From the NCBI GenBank assembly GCA_030407315.1, contig JALQPE010000106.1, positions 1 to 64,000 on the forward strand: a stretch of 64,000 bases of DNA, read 5' to 3'. Positions 29,642 through 40,046 of this stretch are shown piece by piece; the first letter of the stretch is position 1; every line of letters starts with the position of its first letter. The stretch comes from Asparagopsis taxiformis (taxonomy: Eukaryota; Rhodophyta; Florideophyceae; Bonnemaisoniales; Bonnemaisoniaceae). The notes under the pieces were generated by a model. The model was not told the DNA's origin. It saw only the letters and a program-made list of their open reading frames with translations, and did no database searches. The translations under genes and the position numbers were made by a program.

Positions 29642-30046
29642 TTAGGCGGCAGCCTGAATCCGCTCAGCCAGCGCGGTACTGATACATGATCGCGAATTGG
29701 AAGCGTCCTGACTGGCGTGCGGCATGCCGACGACGCGCGCAGGCATGAGCGGAGGGGCCAGTAGCGAGTAGCGCTTCTGGATTTGGCGCTGCAGCTTTGG
29801 CGAGCAATTCGGACGGCGTCGGGCTGAAGGTGGTGTAAGGCGAGACGGGAGACATAGCTGCACGCGGGCGGGCTCGCCTGGGCGGGAGAAGTGGAGGGTT
29901 GTTTGCAGACGTCGGCTGGGTGTCTCGCGACGACGCTTGGGCGGCGGGGAGGGCGTGCGCGGTGGCGGCGCTGCAGTGCGTTTGGATCGGGAATGGGGTG
30001 TTATTGTTACCTTGACGCAACGACGGAGCGGACAATTGTTGTCCAT
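29642..30046 (-). CDS. Possible Pro/Arg-rich small protein, uncertain
   Basis: 134 residues from an ATG at 30046. It is rich in Pro, Arg and Ser (APPPRTPSPPPKRRRETPSRR) and has a basic cluster that could localise it to the nucleus. The same DNA has a strong G bias on the plus strand, so an open frame could arise from composition alone. The word RLQTTLHFS resembles a PCNA-binding box but lacks the paired aromatics. No family recognised. Confidence 0.25.
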   Translation of the reverse strand: MDNNCPLRRCVKVTITPHSRSKRTAAPPPRTPSPPPKRRRETPSRRLQTTLHFSRPGEPARVQLCLPSRLTPPSARRRPNCSPKLQRQIQKRYSLLAPPLMPARVVGMPHASQDASNSRSCISTALAERIQAAA

Positions 30047-30369
30047 GGAGGAGCTTCAGTGGGAGGACTCTTTGGGCGGGGGAGTTAGTAGGTTTAGGTC
30101 GTTGGTGAGAGCGGGGAATGGCGGGAGGCTGGAGAGCGTGGTTGGACTGGGCGGGAATGGAGATAGGGCTGTGAGGAGGGCTAGAGGTGGGGCGGGGCTA
30201 GAGAAGGAGAGAGTTAGTGAGACAGCTAGAGGGAGATCTGTTTCGGTTATTGCTGGATCGAGCGGCTCGCTGCAGAAGAGGTTAGTTTCGAAAAGGGAAT
30301 TGAGTTGAGTGTGGAGCGATTGCGGCTCGATGGAACCTGTTAGAAGGTCTTCATCCTACTCTGAGCGAC
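30047..30369. other. G-rich stretch without a gene
   Basis: Composition like that at 2390-3090: G and A dominate the plus strand. Open frames here are Gly/Arg-rich and not supported. Confidence 0.5.
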
Positions 30370-30800
30370 TCCTACCAATGGCAGTGCAACATCTGGACTT
30401 GGCAAACCAAAATAATACCGGGTATAGTTTCTGGGTTCCAATGTCCAGGTGCAATGCGCTCATTCGTCGGCAGAGCTGGCTGCTGTGCGGCCAATGAGTT
30501 GACTGCACCTGGTTGGGTGAAGTGAGAATAATACCGGGTATAGTTTCTGGTTTTCAACGACCAAGTGCATTGCGCTTATTGGCCACACCACAACCATCTC
30601 ATCCGACCGATGAGTGCAATGCACCTGGTTTGGCAAAGTGCGAAAAATACCGGGTATAATTTCTGGGTTCCGATGGACAGGTGCACTGCGCTCATTGGTC
30701 TGCTAGGCTGGCTGCTGTTCCACTAATGAGTGCACTACACCTGATTTGGTGAAATAAAAATAATAGCGAGTGTTATTTCTGGATTCCATCAACCAGCTGC
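30370..30800. repeat. Four diverged copies of the hairpin family
   Basis: AATAATACCGGGTATAGTTT or a near relative occurs about 30408, 30528, 30645 and 30757, at roughly 115-120 bp spacing, with CACCTGG/CCAGGTGCA arms and ATTGG/CCAAT words as in the 118 bp array. The palindromic right half has decayed (TATAGTTT for TATTATTT), so these are older tandem copies. Confidence 0.75.
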
Positions 30801-30978
30801 ATACAGCAGGTCATTTGCCGATAGCTAATCCTTTTGTTGTCAAAAAGTGCTTAGCGCATGCATGCATGTTCTCGTATTGCGCTTGCGCATAGTACCATCT
30901 CAACAGTCCCAGGCAGCACAATACTATGCGGGTAATGAGTCCAAAACCAGTTGAAACGAATAGAGCCAAAGCTGTGAT

Positions 30979-31014
30979 CCCATCTCTGTCAGCCATATGG
31001 CTGACAGAGATGGG
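30979..31014. repeat. Perfect 36 bp palindrome
   Basis: Half-site CCCATCTCTGTCAGCCAT is followed directly by its reverse complement, with no spacer and no mismatch. Confidence 0.9.
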
Positions 31015-33319
31015 GTCATATGATTAGAGGTCTCAAATGAAACGACATTCATTCTGCTGATTTGCTACAAAGATATAACAATGTGATTCGTTTTATTTTC
31101 ATCTCTCTTTCGCACCGTGGTGATTTTGGAACAGAACAGCCTTGCAGTAGTGTCACTGTTTGGTCAGGCCACTAAGTTTAAGGGGAGAGCACTTTCTCGC
31201 GCTACAAAAGCGTTGAGATTCATTCTCCAGGGAGTGTGAACGGTGCTATTCATCCAAGATAGACAATGATTTTCCTCTAAATTCACAACTCTTCTCAATT
31301 GGACTCAGTACGCAGTCATCTCAAAACCGTCCCTTCTCGCATTCACAATCCGTCATTTTTGTTCGTCGAAGTTATTGCTAGTCTCCAAGGGCCTACTAGA
31401 CAGACCGCCAAAGCCCACCTCGCAGCTCCCACCAATAGTGTACGGATTTTTGCCTATCAACTACAACTAACTATCACTGTTTTATATCTGTTTAACCTTC
31501 AATGACTACAACTGGACACAATCCGATGCACTTTCTCAAAGTTCAGCTTCCCCACACGTACTCAAGACTGCCGAACATATTTTGTAGCTTCCAGCGTTTT
31601 TCCGCCACAAGTTTCGCCGACACAACGATAGTTGAAATTGAGTTACTGTCCAGATTGTTCAATAACTCCCTATAATTCAACCGTATTCTGCACGCAGACA
31701 GACTCTTTTTGATTCAGTATTGAAAAAACAGTGCGATCAAATTGCTCAAATCATGGTAGAACTGTTCAGATATAAACTGATCACGTTGAAACAATTATGC
31801 TCCATATGAACATTACTCCACTCATACGTGAAAAGGAACTTTCACAAGAAGAAGATATGGTGAAATTCTGGAAGTAATCAGCGTAGAACAAAAATATGTA
31901 TGCGATATATGGCCTGCCGCCTAATGGTAGGCGGTAAACTGTACAGTTTGCACTTCAAGCATCCATACCTCTAATCTCTTCTCTTTGGATTCGAGAGAAT
32001 CTTGCAAAAATTGTTGATTAATATTATCTCCTACGCAACGAGTAGGACGAAATACGTATCTATCTAGATAGGAAAATTTAATAATTCTCGTTACTTATAT
32101 TTTCTTACTGTTGCATCGTATCGAAAACATGATGGTTTCCTACTTACCCAAGGAACAGGTGACTAGTTATCCTATGATCCCATGCTGGGTTCAGCAGCAA
32201 GGTTTCATGACTTCATAGATTCTTGCTTACCCCCCATGCATATGAAATTACTATGCTCATATCGTTTCCATAAACGTCACTAACGAAAAACTTATGATCG
32301 TGCTTCAGTATATCGCACTTTACGTCGCATTAGTTGTCTCATTACGGTGGGAAATGGTCTATTCATGAGCAGAAAGCTGTAACTCTCCATGGAATGGTCT
32401 GATACTACATTCTAAAGCATTTATTAGCTGAATCTTCTTCGGTATACGCCTGGGAATCATCACCAAGAATTTTAGGTTAGTTTTAAAGGGCCTGATTTCA
32501 ATTACTGTTAATTTCCCGCGTCCAGAAAATTTGACAGATCATCCGCTGCCAAATCATCTGCCACATCATCGTCTGCCGAATCATCTGCCTTCTGGTTACG
32601 ACGAGGCCATTATGGGTGGATGACCTGCCTATTTAAGGCTGTTTATGCGTGATGTATAGGACGATTTAATCATCCGAGTATCATGAACAAGACAGGTAAG
32701 TCAGGTACGTTGTCGTAGATGTATCTTTGCCCTCTCTTATTTATTTCCACATGTTTTCCATGAAAGATAGTGCTCTAACCATGAATATCGTTCTGCAAAG
32801 ATCCTATTCCAGTCTATTGATTCGAAATGCTTCTGGTATAGGAATCGGTTAACCACACTGCAATCTTGTTCTCATCCTTTACAATAATTTTCTTTATCTG
32901 ATTGCTAACCTGTTGCAAATCATCTATGGTGGTGTTTATTTCTTTTCTGTCTGAACATGAACTGTCATTTTCAAGCAGCAAGGAACTCGAGTTGCATGCA
33001 ATTAGTCCTAGTTGTAGAGATGGTAAGATTATGGATACGATAGTTCAATTTGATGAGTAGTCTAGTCTAATGATAGAACTGAAACAGTCTTTCAGGCATC
33101 GTTATCCTTGCTACATAAAACAGTTGACGTCCTTTCAGATCACACTTGGTTATCCCTATACATTTCTATGAAGACCACCGAGAGAGATACCCCATTCTGC
33201 CCGACATTTCGTAGCTGTATGCCTGAACATGCGGCTGGAATTGCATTTACACCTGGTTTTATCGTCCTGAACATCAATTGGAGCCACTAGAAAGTATTAC
33301 CCTAGGCATCAGATTTTAC
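31015..33319. other. AT-rich stretch of the island without a gene
   Basis: No supported coding region. Around 32535-32595 the word ATCATCTGCC(A/G) recurs about four times in 15-18 bp steps. Otherwise I see nothing. Confidence 0.6.
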
Positions 33320-34070
33320 TACTTTCCTGTTCTGTCCGAGTCAGTACCGCTGGGCACTACAATATACCGGTTCAGTATAGACTCCCCGGCAGTAAATTGT
33401 ACTGTCTCAAGCACTAGTTCCAGGTAGTGAAATGTACTGCCACAGGTATTACTTCCAGGTATTACTCTGCACTGGCACAGGCAGTAACTGGTACTGTCCC
33501 ATGCCCCTGCCGAGGACAACACTACCAGACAGTAATTTACACTGATTTGGAAAGCCCATTTCTCTGCCTCTGGCATGACGTGCAGGCAGTACTATACAGT
33601 ACATCGGGGCTCTGTCTAAATATAGCAAAATGTGCTGCCGTCATTCGCGCCTGCAGCCAGCACAGCACGCTGCCGGAAACACTAGCTTCTACTGCCACAC
33701 GGTGCATCCCACGCCACCAAATAGTACTGCCGTGGGCCATATTCCTGGACAGCATATTTTACTCCCTCTCCGTGCTGCCCAAGTCAGCACAACATACTAC
33801 TTTATTTTACAGGCCAATCTAGCACAAATCACTGCCAGATAGACAATCTAAATCCAGCATCTATCACTGCCTCCCACCACTGCCTCACTTCATACATCCA
33901 GGCAGTACTTTCTACTGCCGTCGGCAGCACTTGGCCACTGCCTCCGGGCAGTGCACTGTACTGCCGGTAAGTAGGGCATTAATTTATACTTTTACAGTAC
34001 TAAATTTCACTGCCTCAGGCAGTAAATTTTACTGCCGTACAGTACTGCCCCAGGCCCGATTTCAGACACA
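33320..34070. repeat. Right GGCAGTA/TACTGCC array
   Basis: About 750 bp dense in GGCAGTA, CAGTA and TACTGCC words in both orientations, twice as long as the left array. The inverted match to the left edge lies at about 33996-34028, and GTACTGCCCCAGGCCCGATTTCAGACACA follows up to the candidate boundary. Confidence 0.75.
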
Positions 34071-34075
34071 GTAGT

Positions 34076-36164
34076 GTTGTGTACTCCCGAATCTCATTTT
34101 ATGCTTATTCTCTCTGGTGTTCTGTAGCAGTTCGAGTGAGTCTTGCGTGACACGGTTGGTAGGGTAGGCATTCCTTTGTATATGGTGAGTGTCCGTATGA
34201 CTAACTTGTGCGTTACTATCGGCCACGGTACTCGGAGGGGCAGAGGCCGTGATACTCATGCATTCATCAGCTAAAACTAGTACTAGGCTTTCCTCATCGG
34301 ATGATGGATCCAACGGTGTACCTGGTACAATCTCATCTTCTGATGTGAAGTCGTCGCTATCAGTCTTAGATTCCATTAGTCGATTATATGAGCGATCATA
34401 CTCGAATTCCAGTTGCACTTTTTCACCACCAATGAGTATCGTAACCTTTTGTTGACCCAGATCCAAGCATGCCTGCAATCGTTCAAGTTCCGGGCATCCT
34501 ATAATTACATCGAATGGAGTCCCTTCTACCACCAGGAAGTCAAGTGGCTCCGTGAGCTTACCAAAAGATACGGGCGCACACGTCACCAACCCGAGTACAG
34601 CAGAAATAGTACCGTCAGCGACGGTAATTCGTTTAGTCGTACTTTCTAGCTGCAGCTACAGCTGGTTTTCCAAGCGTGACGACATGAGATTCGGTACAGC
34701 ACCGGAGTCAAGCAAAGCTTGTGCGTCTGTCCAGTATACGCGTACAGATATCACTTTGAGGCGTCGAGGAGGTACACTGATGTGGGCTAGCAAAGAACGA
34801 TTGGTCTTAGCCCCAAACCAGCGTCTAATTTCTCGCTTGGCCTCATCAGCATCTCCCCGCATTAATTGCCCAAATGTAAGTCCACATGGGGCACGTGCTA
34901 GTTCGGCTAGCATATGATATTTGCCGACAAGTTCGGCTATTCCTGTTTTCGGTTTTGTCAGTTTCGACCTATTCTTGTGTGTCTTCTGTCGTGACAATGT
35001 TGTACGGGGAGCTTCAGACGTCATCCTTGCCCTGTTGTCGGCGATTACGTTATTATCCACTGGTCCTACGGAGGGGTTATTGACAAGGGAGGGCACCGAA
35101 AGGCCACCAGTGCGAACTTGTTTCGGCAATGCCTGTCCAGTGTTATTCCATTTAGTTGTGGCTACAAAGGGATCCTCAGCCTCTGCAACGACCGCAACAT
35201 GTTCATTTCTGGCCAGTTTGCGCTCAGCGTCAGACTCCGACCTCACTCCAGAAAACCCAACTCTACGGCCATTCTCACCTTCTGCTTTGGCCCAACATGT
35301 CGCTTCCGGGTGGCCCTTCTTCCCACATCTTGGACAGCTTAAATCACGGTGCGGGTTTGACTCACATCAGTTCGCACCGTGCCCGGTTTCTGGCAGTATG
35401 AACAAACTTTTGTTTGGGACTGTACGCCTCCTGAAGGATGACCGACCTGTTTCCGGACGAGAAGTGACAGTTGGTACATCTGGTTGGACAATTCTGCAAC
35501 CTTATCTTCGACGGACGTATCTTTTGTTCGGATAATTTTCGGCGTAACAGAACTTGTATTATTCTGTACCTGTTTTAGTTGTGTTTTTCGTATTCGAATT
35601 AACTTGGACGTCACCCTGTACTCGCGAGGAGGTGCGATGGAAAATATCTCGGCCATTCCAGAAGTCTTGTACTGTCTTCTTCAGCTCTGCATATGTTGTA
35701 GCACCACGGTACACAGCAAACTGGGCGAGTTCAGCATGATTCATAACGGAATTCCTAAGTAGGCCGAACTTTGCGGCTTCATTGAAATTGGCTTTCTGGA
35801 ACAATTTTTCCATTTCACGGAGGGAACGAGGTATATCTTGATAGTCTAGAGATGCGGAAACAGCTTGACGAATGACATCTTCAACACGTTCTTCTACCTT
35901 ATAGTGGTCCAAAAAGGCTTCTTTCACTTTGGTATAGATGAGTGCATCTTCTGTCAATTGTCCGTTCCTTGCAAATCGGTCGTAATACAAATCGAATGCG
36001 TCACCTTCGAGGTGACAGAGTAGTTGGGTGGCTTTCTCTTCATCAGAGGCTGTTCGCATGGAAACCTGTTCGTAGGCAAAGAAGAACTTGATGACGTTGG
36101 TAGTACCATCAAAAATTAGGCTTGAGGGCTCGGCATCCCCGCCAGCCCTCCACAAGAGTACCAT
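34076..36164 (-). pseudogene. gag: Gypsy-B gag and protease remnant
   Basis: The gag ATG (36164) directly abuts the 5' LTR. Capsid-like sequence (HLEGDAFDLYYDRF) runs to about 35560; then the frame shifts. Two CCHC knuckles can be read across a further frameshift and a stop: CSYCQKPG...HGAN..C and CPRCGKKGHPEATC (about 35280-35410). The protease active site ALLDSGAVPNLM lies near 34690, and the PR frame continues with DVIIGCPELERL to the island at 34070. It is inactive because of at least three frame changes. The continuation is RT at 21822. Confidence 0.85.
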
Positions 36165-36389
36165 TGTTGCCCCTTCTCTGGTCGCCGTGGCGGTCGGCGC
36201 ACGCGGTAGTTGTTTTCTTCCGTTCCTCTCCAAAACAAGCGAATTGCCGGATTTTTAATCTACCCTCTTTTCTATTCTGACGAGTTTTCTCGTCCTCTTA
36301 TAGCCTTCCAGACTAATATCTACTGTATCCCTCTAATGATGACCTCAGATACTGACCTCAGCTTCCAAATGTCCTTCAGTAGCCGTACA
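36165..36389 (-). repeat. 5' LTR of Gypsy-B, part next to gag
   Basis: Matches 17431-17655 and ends in gtaca, the copia target duplication; the remaining LTR is at 52108-52222. Confidence 0.88.
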
Positions 36390-36515
36390 TGTCGGATGAT
36401 CATACGTATACACTAAGACACACATATAATACACTGATACAACCAGTATTTATACCGCCGCCGTACCACGAGATCACACAATAAAGCTATGACATTACGA
36501 TCCTCTACATCAACA
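36390..36515 (+). repeat. 5' LTR of the copia element (126 bp)
   Basis: Identical as far as I can see to 51977-52102. It includes the gag start codon at 36489. Confidence 0.92.
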
Positions 36516-38360
36516 GGTTATGCGCCCAGACCACACAGCCACAACGATCTCAACCCACCCGCCCGCCCATGTCAACTGAACGCGGCGACAGCAGTCCCTG
36601 CTCGCAGTGACCCGGCAACACACACACTCTATGCATACCTTAAGGAGAAGATGTCTACTATACCACCCCAACACTCCGAGGCCAACCTCCGTCGCCAAGC
36701 CGATCAACTCAAACATGTGCACGGGGAGCCCATACAAGAGTACATCGATAAACACAACGCCCTCAGGAATACAATGCTACAATCGGCTTACCCACACATA
36801 GACGATGAGCAGACCACGGTTCAATTCGTTATCAATGGACTGTATCACCTCCCTGACTGGGCGCCACTATTGCGTAACTTGGCCAATTTTCATAATTTCC
36901 ATCAAGGTCGGCGACCGTCACTTTCACTAGTGTACAGCATGCTCATCAAACACGAAAAGGCTACACCCCCAACTGAAGCACAACCGCTGCCCTTCTACCC
37001 ACACACGCGTCACGAATACCCCAATACTACCCCACCACCGTCAATACCAACTGCAAGACCGCCACCCAACCACGGATCAAACATCCAATATCCAAAACCC
37101 AATAAGGGATACTGGCCCCATTCCTCCCCGAACCCACCCCCAACCAACCTCACGCAATATATCCCACCACCATTTGGCCACAGAGGAATGTGGTGTACCC
37201 TTCACGGCTCACCAACACACACCACGGCAACATGCTACACGCGTCAGAAGTTATTGCGAGTAATACCTCCGGCCACAACACAACCACTAACCGCAAAACA
37301 CGCAGCCTCACACGCAATACAACAGGACCATTTCCCGATACATTATCCGAATGAGCCATCCCATGGATACATCCCACTTAGCGAGTACCGCCCACCGCCT
37401 CCGGAGATATATCAACTGCCACCCTCTCCCCAAGTGAATAACGATCCAGAACGATCCCACCATACGTCACCCAACAGCCCAATAAACACAAACCAATCTT
37501 CATCCTATATCCTCGACTCGGGAGCCACGCCAACACACCTCAGCCACAGACAACCCAGAATGTGGCCCATAAACACGTCTACAGTCACTGCAGCAGGACA
37601 ACGAGCTGAAATCACACACGCTGGATCGGCACATATCCAACTGACAGATAATAAGGCACTCGAAATCCCGCTTGCCGTGACTATGCCCGACGCAGAACAT
37701 AACCTCATATCTGTCAGTCAGCTGGCAAATAAGCACGATGTCATCTTTAAACGGGACAAAGCGTACATAACTTCCCCACAAGCTCCACCGCCACAAAAAT
37801 CCATCCTGGCCACAGCCCCACAACAAAACGGACTGTATGTCCTCCCCACGTCTGGACAGAAAAGAAAAAGGGTATCAACTGCCACACCCACACGTCGGGT
37901 ACGATACGACCTACGACACTGCTATGGTGCCCGCACAAACACCATTATCCACTCCACAAAAGGAGATCATCGCACACCCACACAACCCAGCGCCCCACCA
38001 GCCGCATATCGCCCGAACACCACAACGCCGCGACCGTTCCGACTCGGACAACCTCGTGCACCACCCAAGTCGACTAAAAAAACTCACACCACCAAAGGAG
38101 CAACACCCAAACCCATCCCTAAAATCAAGAAACCACCCCTTAATCCCACTCAATCTAAAAGACACCCAACACCTCGCCCTCAAACCACAACCCAGCAAGA
38201 GCCCAAATCAAAAACCACAGAAAATCCCACCACGCAACACTTGCCCAAGCACACAGTTGCAACAAACGGCGTAGAGAACACTCGGCAAAGCATATCACAA
38301 CAAACGTCACCACCCAACTCACAACATCAATCAACCCAAGCCAATTGTCCCCCACACTGA
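36489..38360 (+). pseudogene. Copia gag-protease segment
   Basis: 623 residues open from an ATG inside the 5' LTR. The gag part shows QLKHVHGEPIQEYIDKHNALR and a Cys/His stretch WCTLHGSPTHTTATC. The protease site YILDSGATPTHLS lies near residue 340, followed by HNLISVSQLANKHDVIFK, typical of the copia protease-integrase junction. The remainder is Pro/Thr/Gln-rich and ends at a stop before the integrase zinc finger, so the original polyprotein has been broken. Codon use is A/C-rich, unlike the C/G-rich Gypsy-A. Confidence 0.8.
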
Positions 38361-39387
38361 CACGGGTACCTAACACAGCGCACATCCCGGCGACAACAAC
38401 AGACCACGCAAAACGGAAAAGTGTCCGCACCAAACAGTCAATGGTACTACCCCCGCCATCGGAACATTTGACCCCAGCGATACGCGACTACCATAACTGG
38501 CACATAAAGTTGGGACACCTCCACCCCAATCGCATACACCAACTCGCCAAACAGGACCTCGTCATAGGTTTCCCAAAAACACTGACTGAAATCACCACCT
38601 CCACGCATTACCTGCACCGGATGCGCCTTGGGAAAACAAACGACTGCACCTTTCCACTCTCGCAACAGGACAGCACCCCTCTGCGCACACCTGCACACAG
38701 ACGTATGCGGCCCCTTTCCAACCCCATCCCTCCACAAAAACTTATACTTTGCTACATTCTTAGATGAGCACAGCAGATACTTGCACATCAAGGCATCTCC
38801 GCGCAAAAACGAAGCGGCATCCTACATACGCCAACATATTCAAAGCATACACTCCAACACATCTCTAAGGATAACAGACATAACTATGGACAATGCCCGC
38901 GAATACCTCACAAAAGACCTGCGACAGTTCTATGACCAAGAACATATCAAGGTGCATCATGCACTGGGATGATCCCACCATCCCGTACACACCACAAGAG
39001 AACGCCTTAGCTGAAAGAATCAATAGAACACTCACAGAAACGGCACGGACACTCCTACAAACATCACAACTTCCCGACACACTGTGGGACTATGCGATCC
39101 ATGCTGCCACAGAACATCATAACCATGCACCACACTCAGCGCACGGCAAACCGCCAATGCTTGTATGGACAGGAAAACGACCAGACGTCAGCACCCTACT
39201 CCCCTTTGGGCAATATGGCTACGTCAGCAATCGTCAGCCAGCAAACAAGCTCCACCCACGCGCAAGATTACAGCGATACTCGGCAGAATTGATAACACCC
39301 ACTACCACATCTACGATCCCAGCACCAAACTAATATCCAGATGTCGTGCCGCTGACTTTCACGCTTACGACCCCAATGCAGACCCAC
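38361..39387 (+). pseudogene. Copia integrase remnant, several frameshifts
   Basis: The GAG-pre-integrase motif DYHNWHIKLGHLHPNRI is in frame 2, the core with HTDVCGPFPTPS and TMDNAREYL is in frame 3, and TPQENALAERINRT is in frame 1. The segment after RADFHAYDPNADPL is cut by Gypsy-A copy 2 at 39388. Each change of frame marks an indel. Confidence 0.82.
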
Positions 39388-40046
39388 TGTGGAACCACGT
39401 TAGTTCTAGAAGTAGCTGGTACGAGCCACGGACACGCTGTCCTTAACGAAACGAAACGAGCAGTCCACCCGCTGGTGTTTGACTGTATTGTTAGGTAGGA
39501 AGGTAGAGTGGTTAGCGAGTAGACACGAGCGTCACGACGCAACAATCCACGCGAGGATTACGTTAGCACACGAGGTGGTACGTCACCGGAGGCGCTCTCG
39601 ACCAAGCCCGGAGGCACTACACGCAATCAGCCTTACGTGCGGCGATGGGTAGGGAGTACGCAGCTCGACGGAGACGAAGCCTCGTTAGGCAAAACGTAAA
39701 CGTAAACGTAGAAGTCAGTCGTAGACTAGAGCCGTTGCTCGATCGTTGTCTTGTCCCCTTTCCCTCCCGGCACGATGCCAATACCTATATGGCCACGATG
39801 GCATCGCTTTACAGTGTAAACACTGCTCGTAACGTCCCCGAATGGGAAAGGACCTTGTGGGTCACACGTAGGGACCCGTTGGTCCGTTGGCCGTTGCCAG
39901 TACGTTCGTTGCACACGTGTGCCGGTTGCGCGCGCGCATGCGCCAGCAATGTTCGTGCATTGCTGTAGCCGGTCGTGTCCGCCGAAATTCGAATTCCGCG
40001 GAAAACGTAAATATTGGCAATTTCGGAAACTGCCACGTATACTACA
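39388..40046 (-). repeat. 3' LTR of Gypsy-A copy 2
   Basis: Reads TGTGGAACCACG...ACTACA on the plus strand. It has one extra A near 40029 and one T fewer near 39480 relative to the right LTR. Confidence 0.95.

Larger units (their letters stand above)
21828..34070. mobile_element. 12.2 kb island with GGCAGTA-rich ends, candidate DNA transposon
   Basis: This block separates the protease and RT parts of Gypsy-B, so it arrived as an insertion. Both ends are arrays of GGCAGTA...TACTGCC words: the left end begins AAATTTACTGCCTGAGGCAGT and an inverted match, AAATTTACTGCCTGAGGCAGT, occurs near the right end, with about 40 more bases outside it. gtagt occurs at 21823-21827 and 34071-34075 and is a candidate target duplication. 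No recognised transposase, integrase or recombinase was found inside. Cargo: a 507-residue unknown protein, 118 bp hairpin repeats, a decayed glycosyltransferase gene and palindromes. It may be a non-autonomous or undescribed transposon carrying host DNA, or a composite of two end elements with host DNA between them. Confidence 0.5.

Noticed and set aside
29642..30046. PCNA-interacting box in the Pro/Arg-rich frame
   Set aside because: RLQTTLHFS lacks the two aromatic residues at the required positions.
36210..36416. Small plus-strand protein repeated at 17387 and 36210
   Set aside because: The matching peptides arise because both places are copies of the Gypsy-B LTR.
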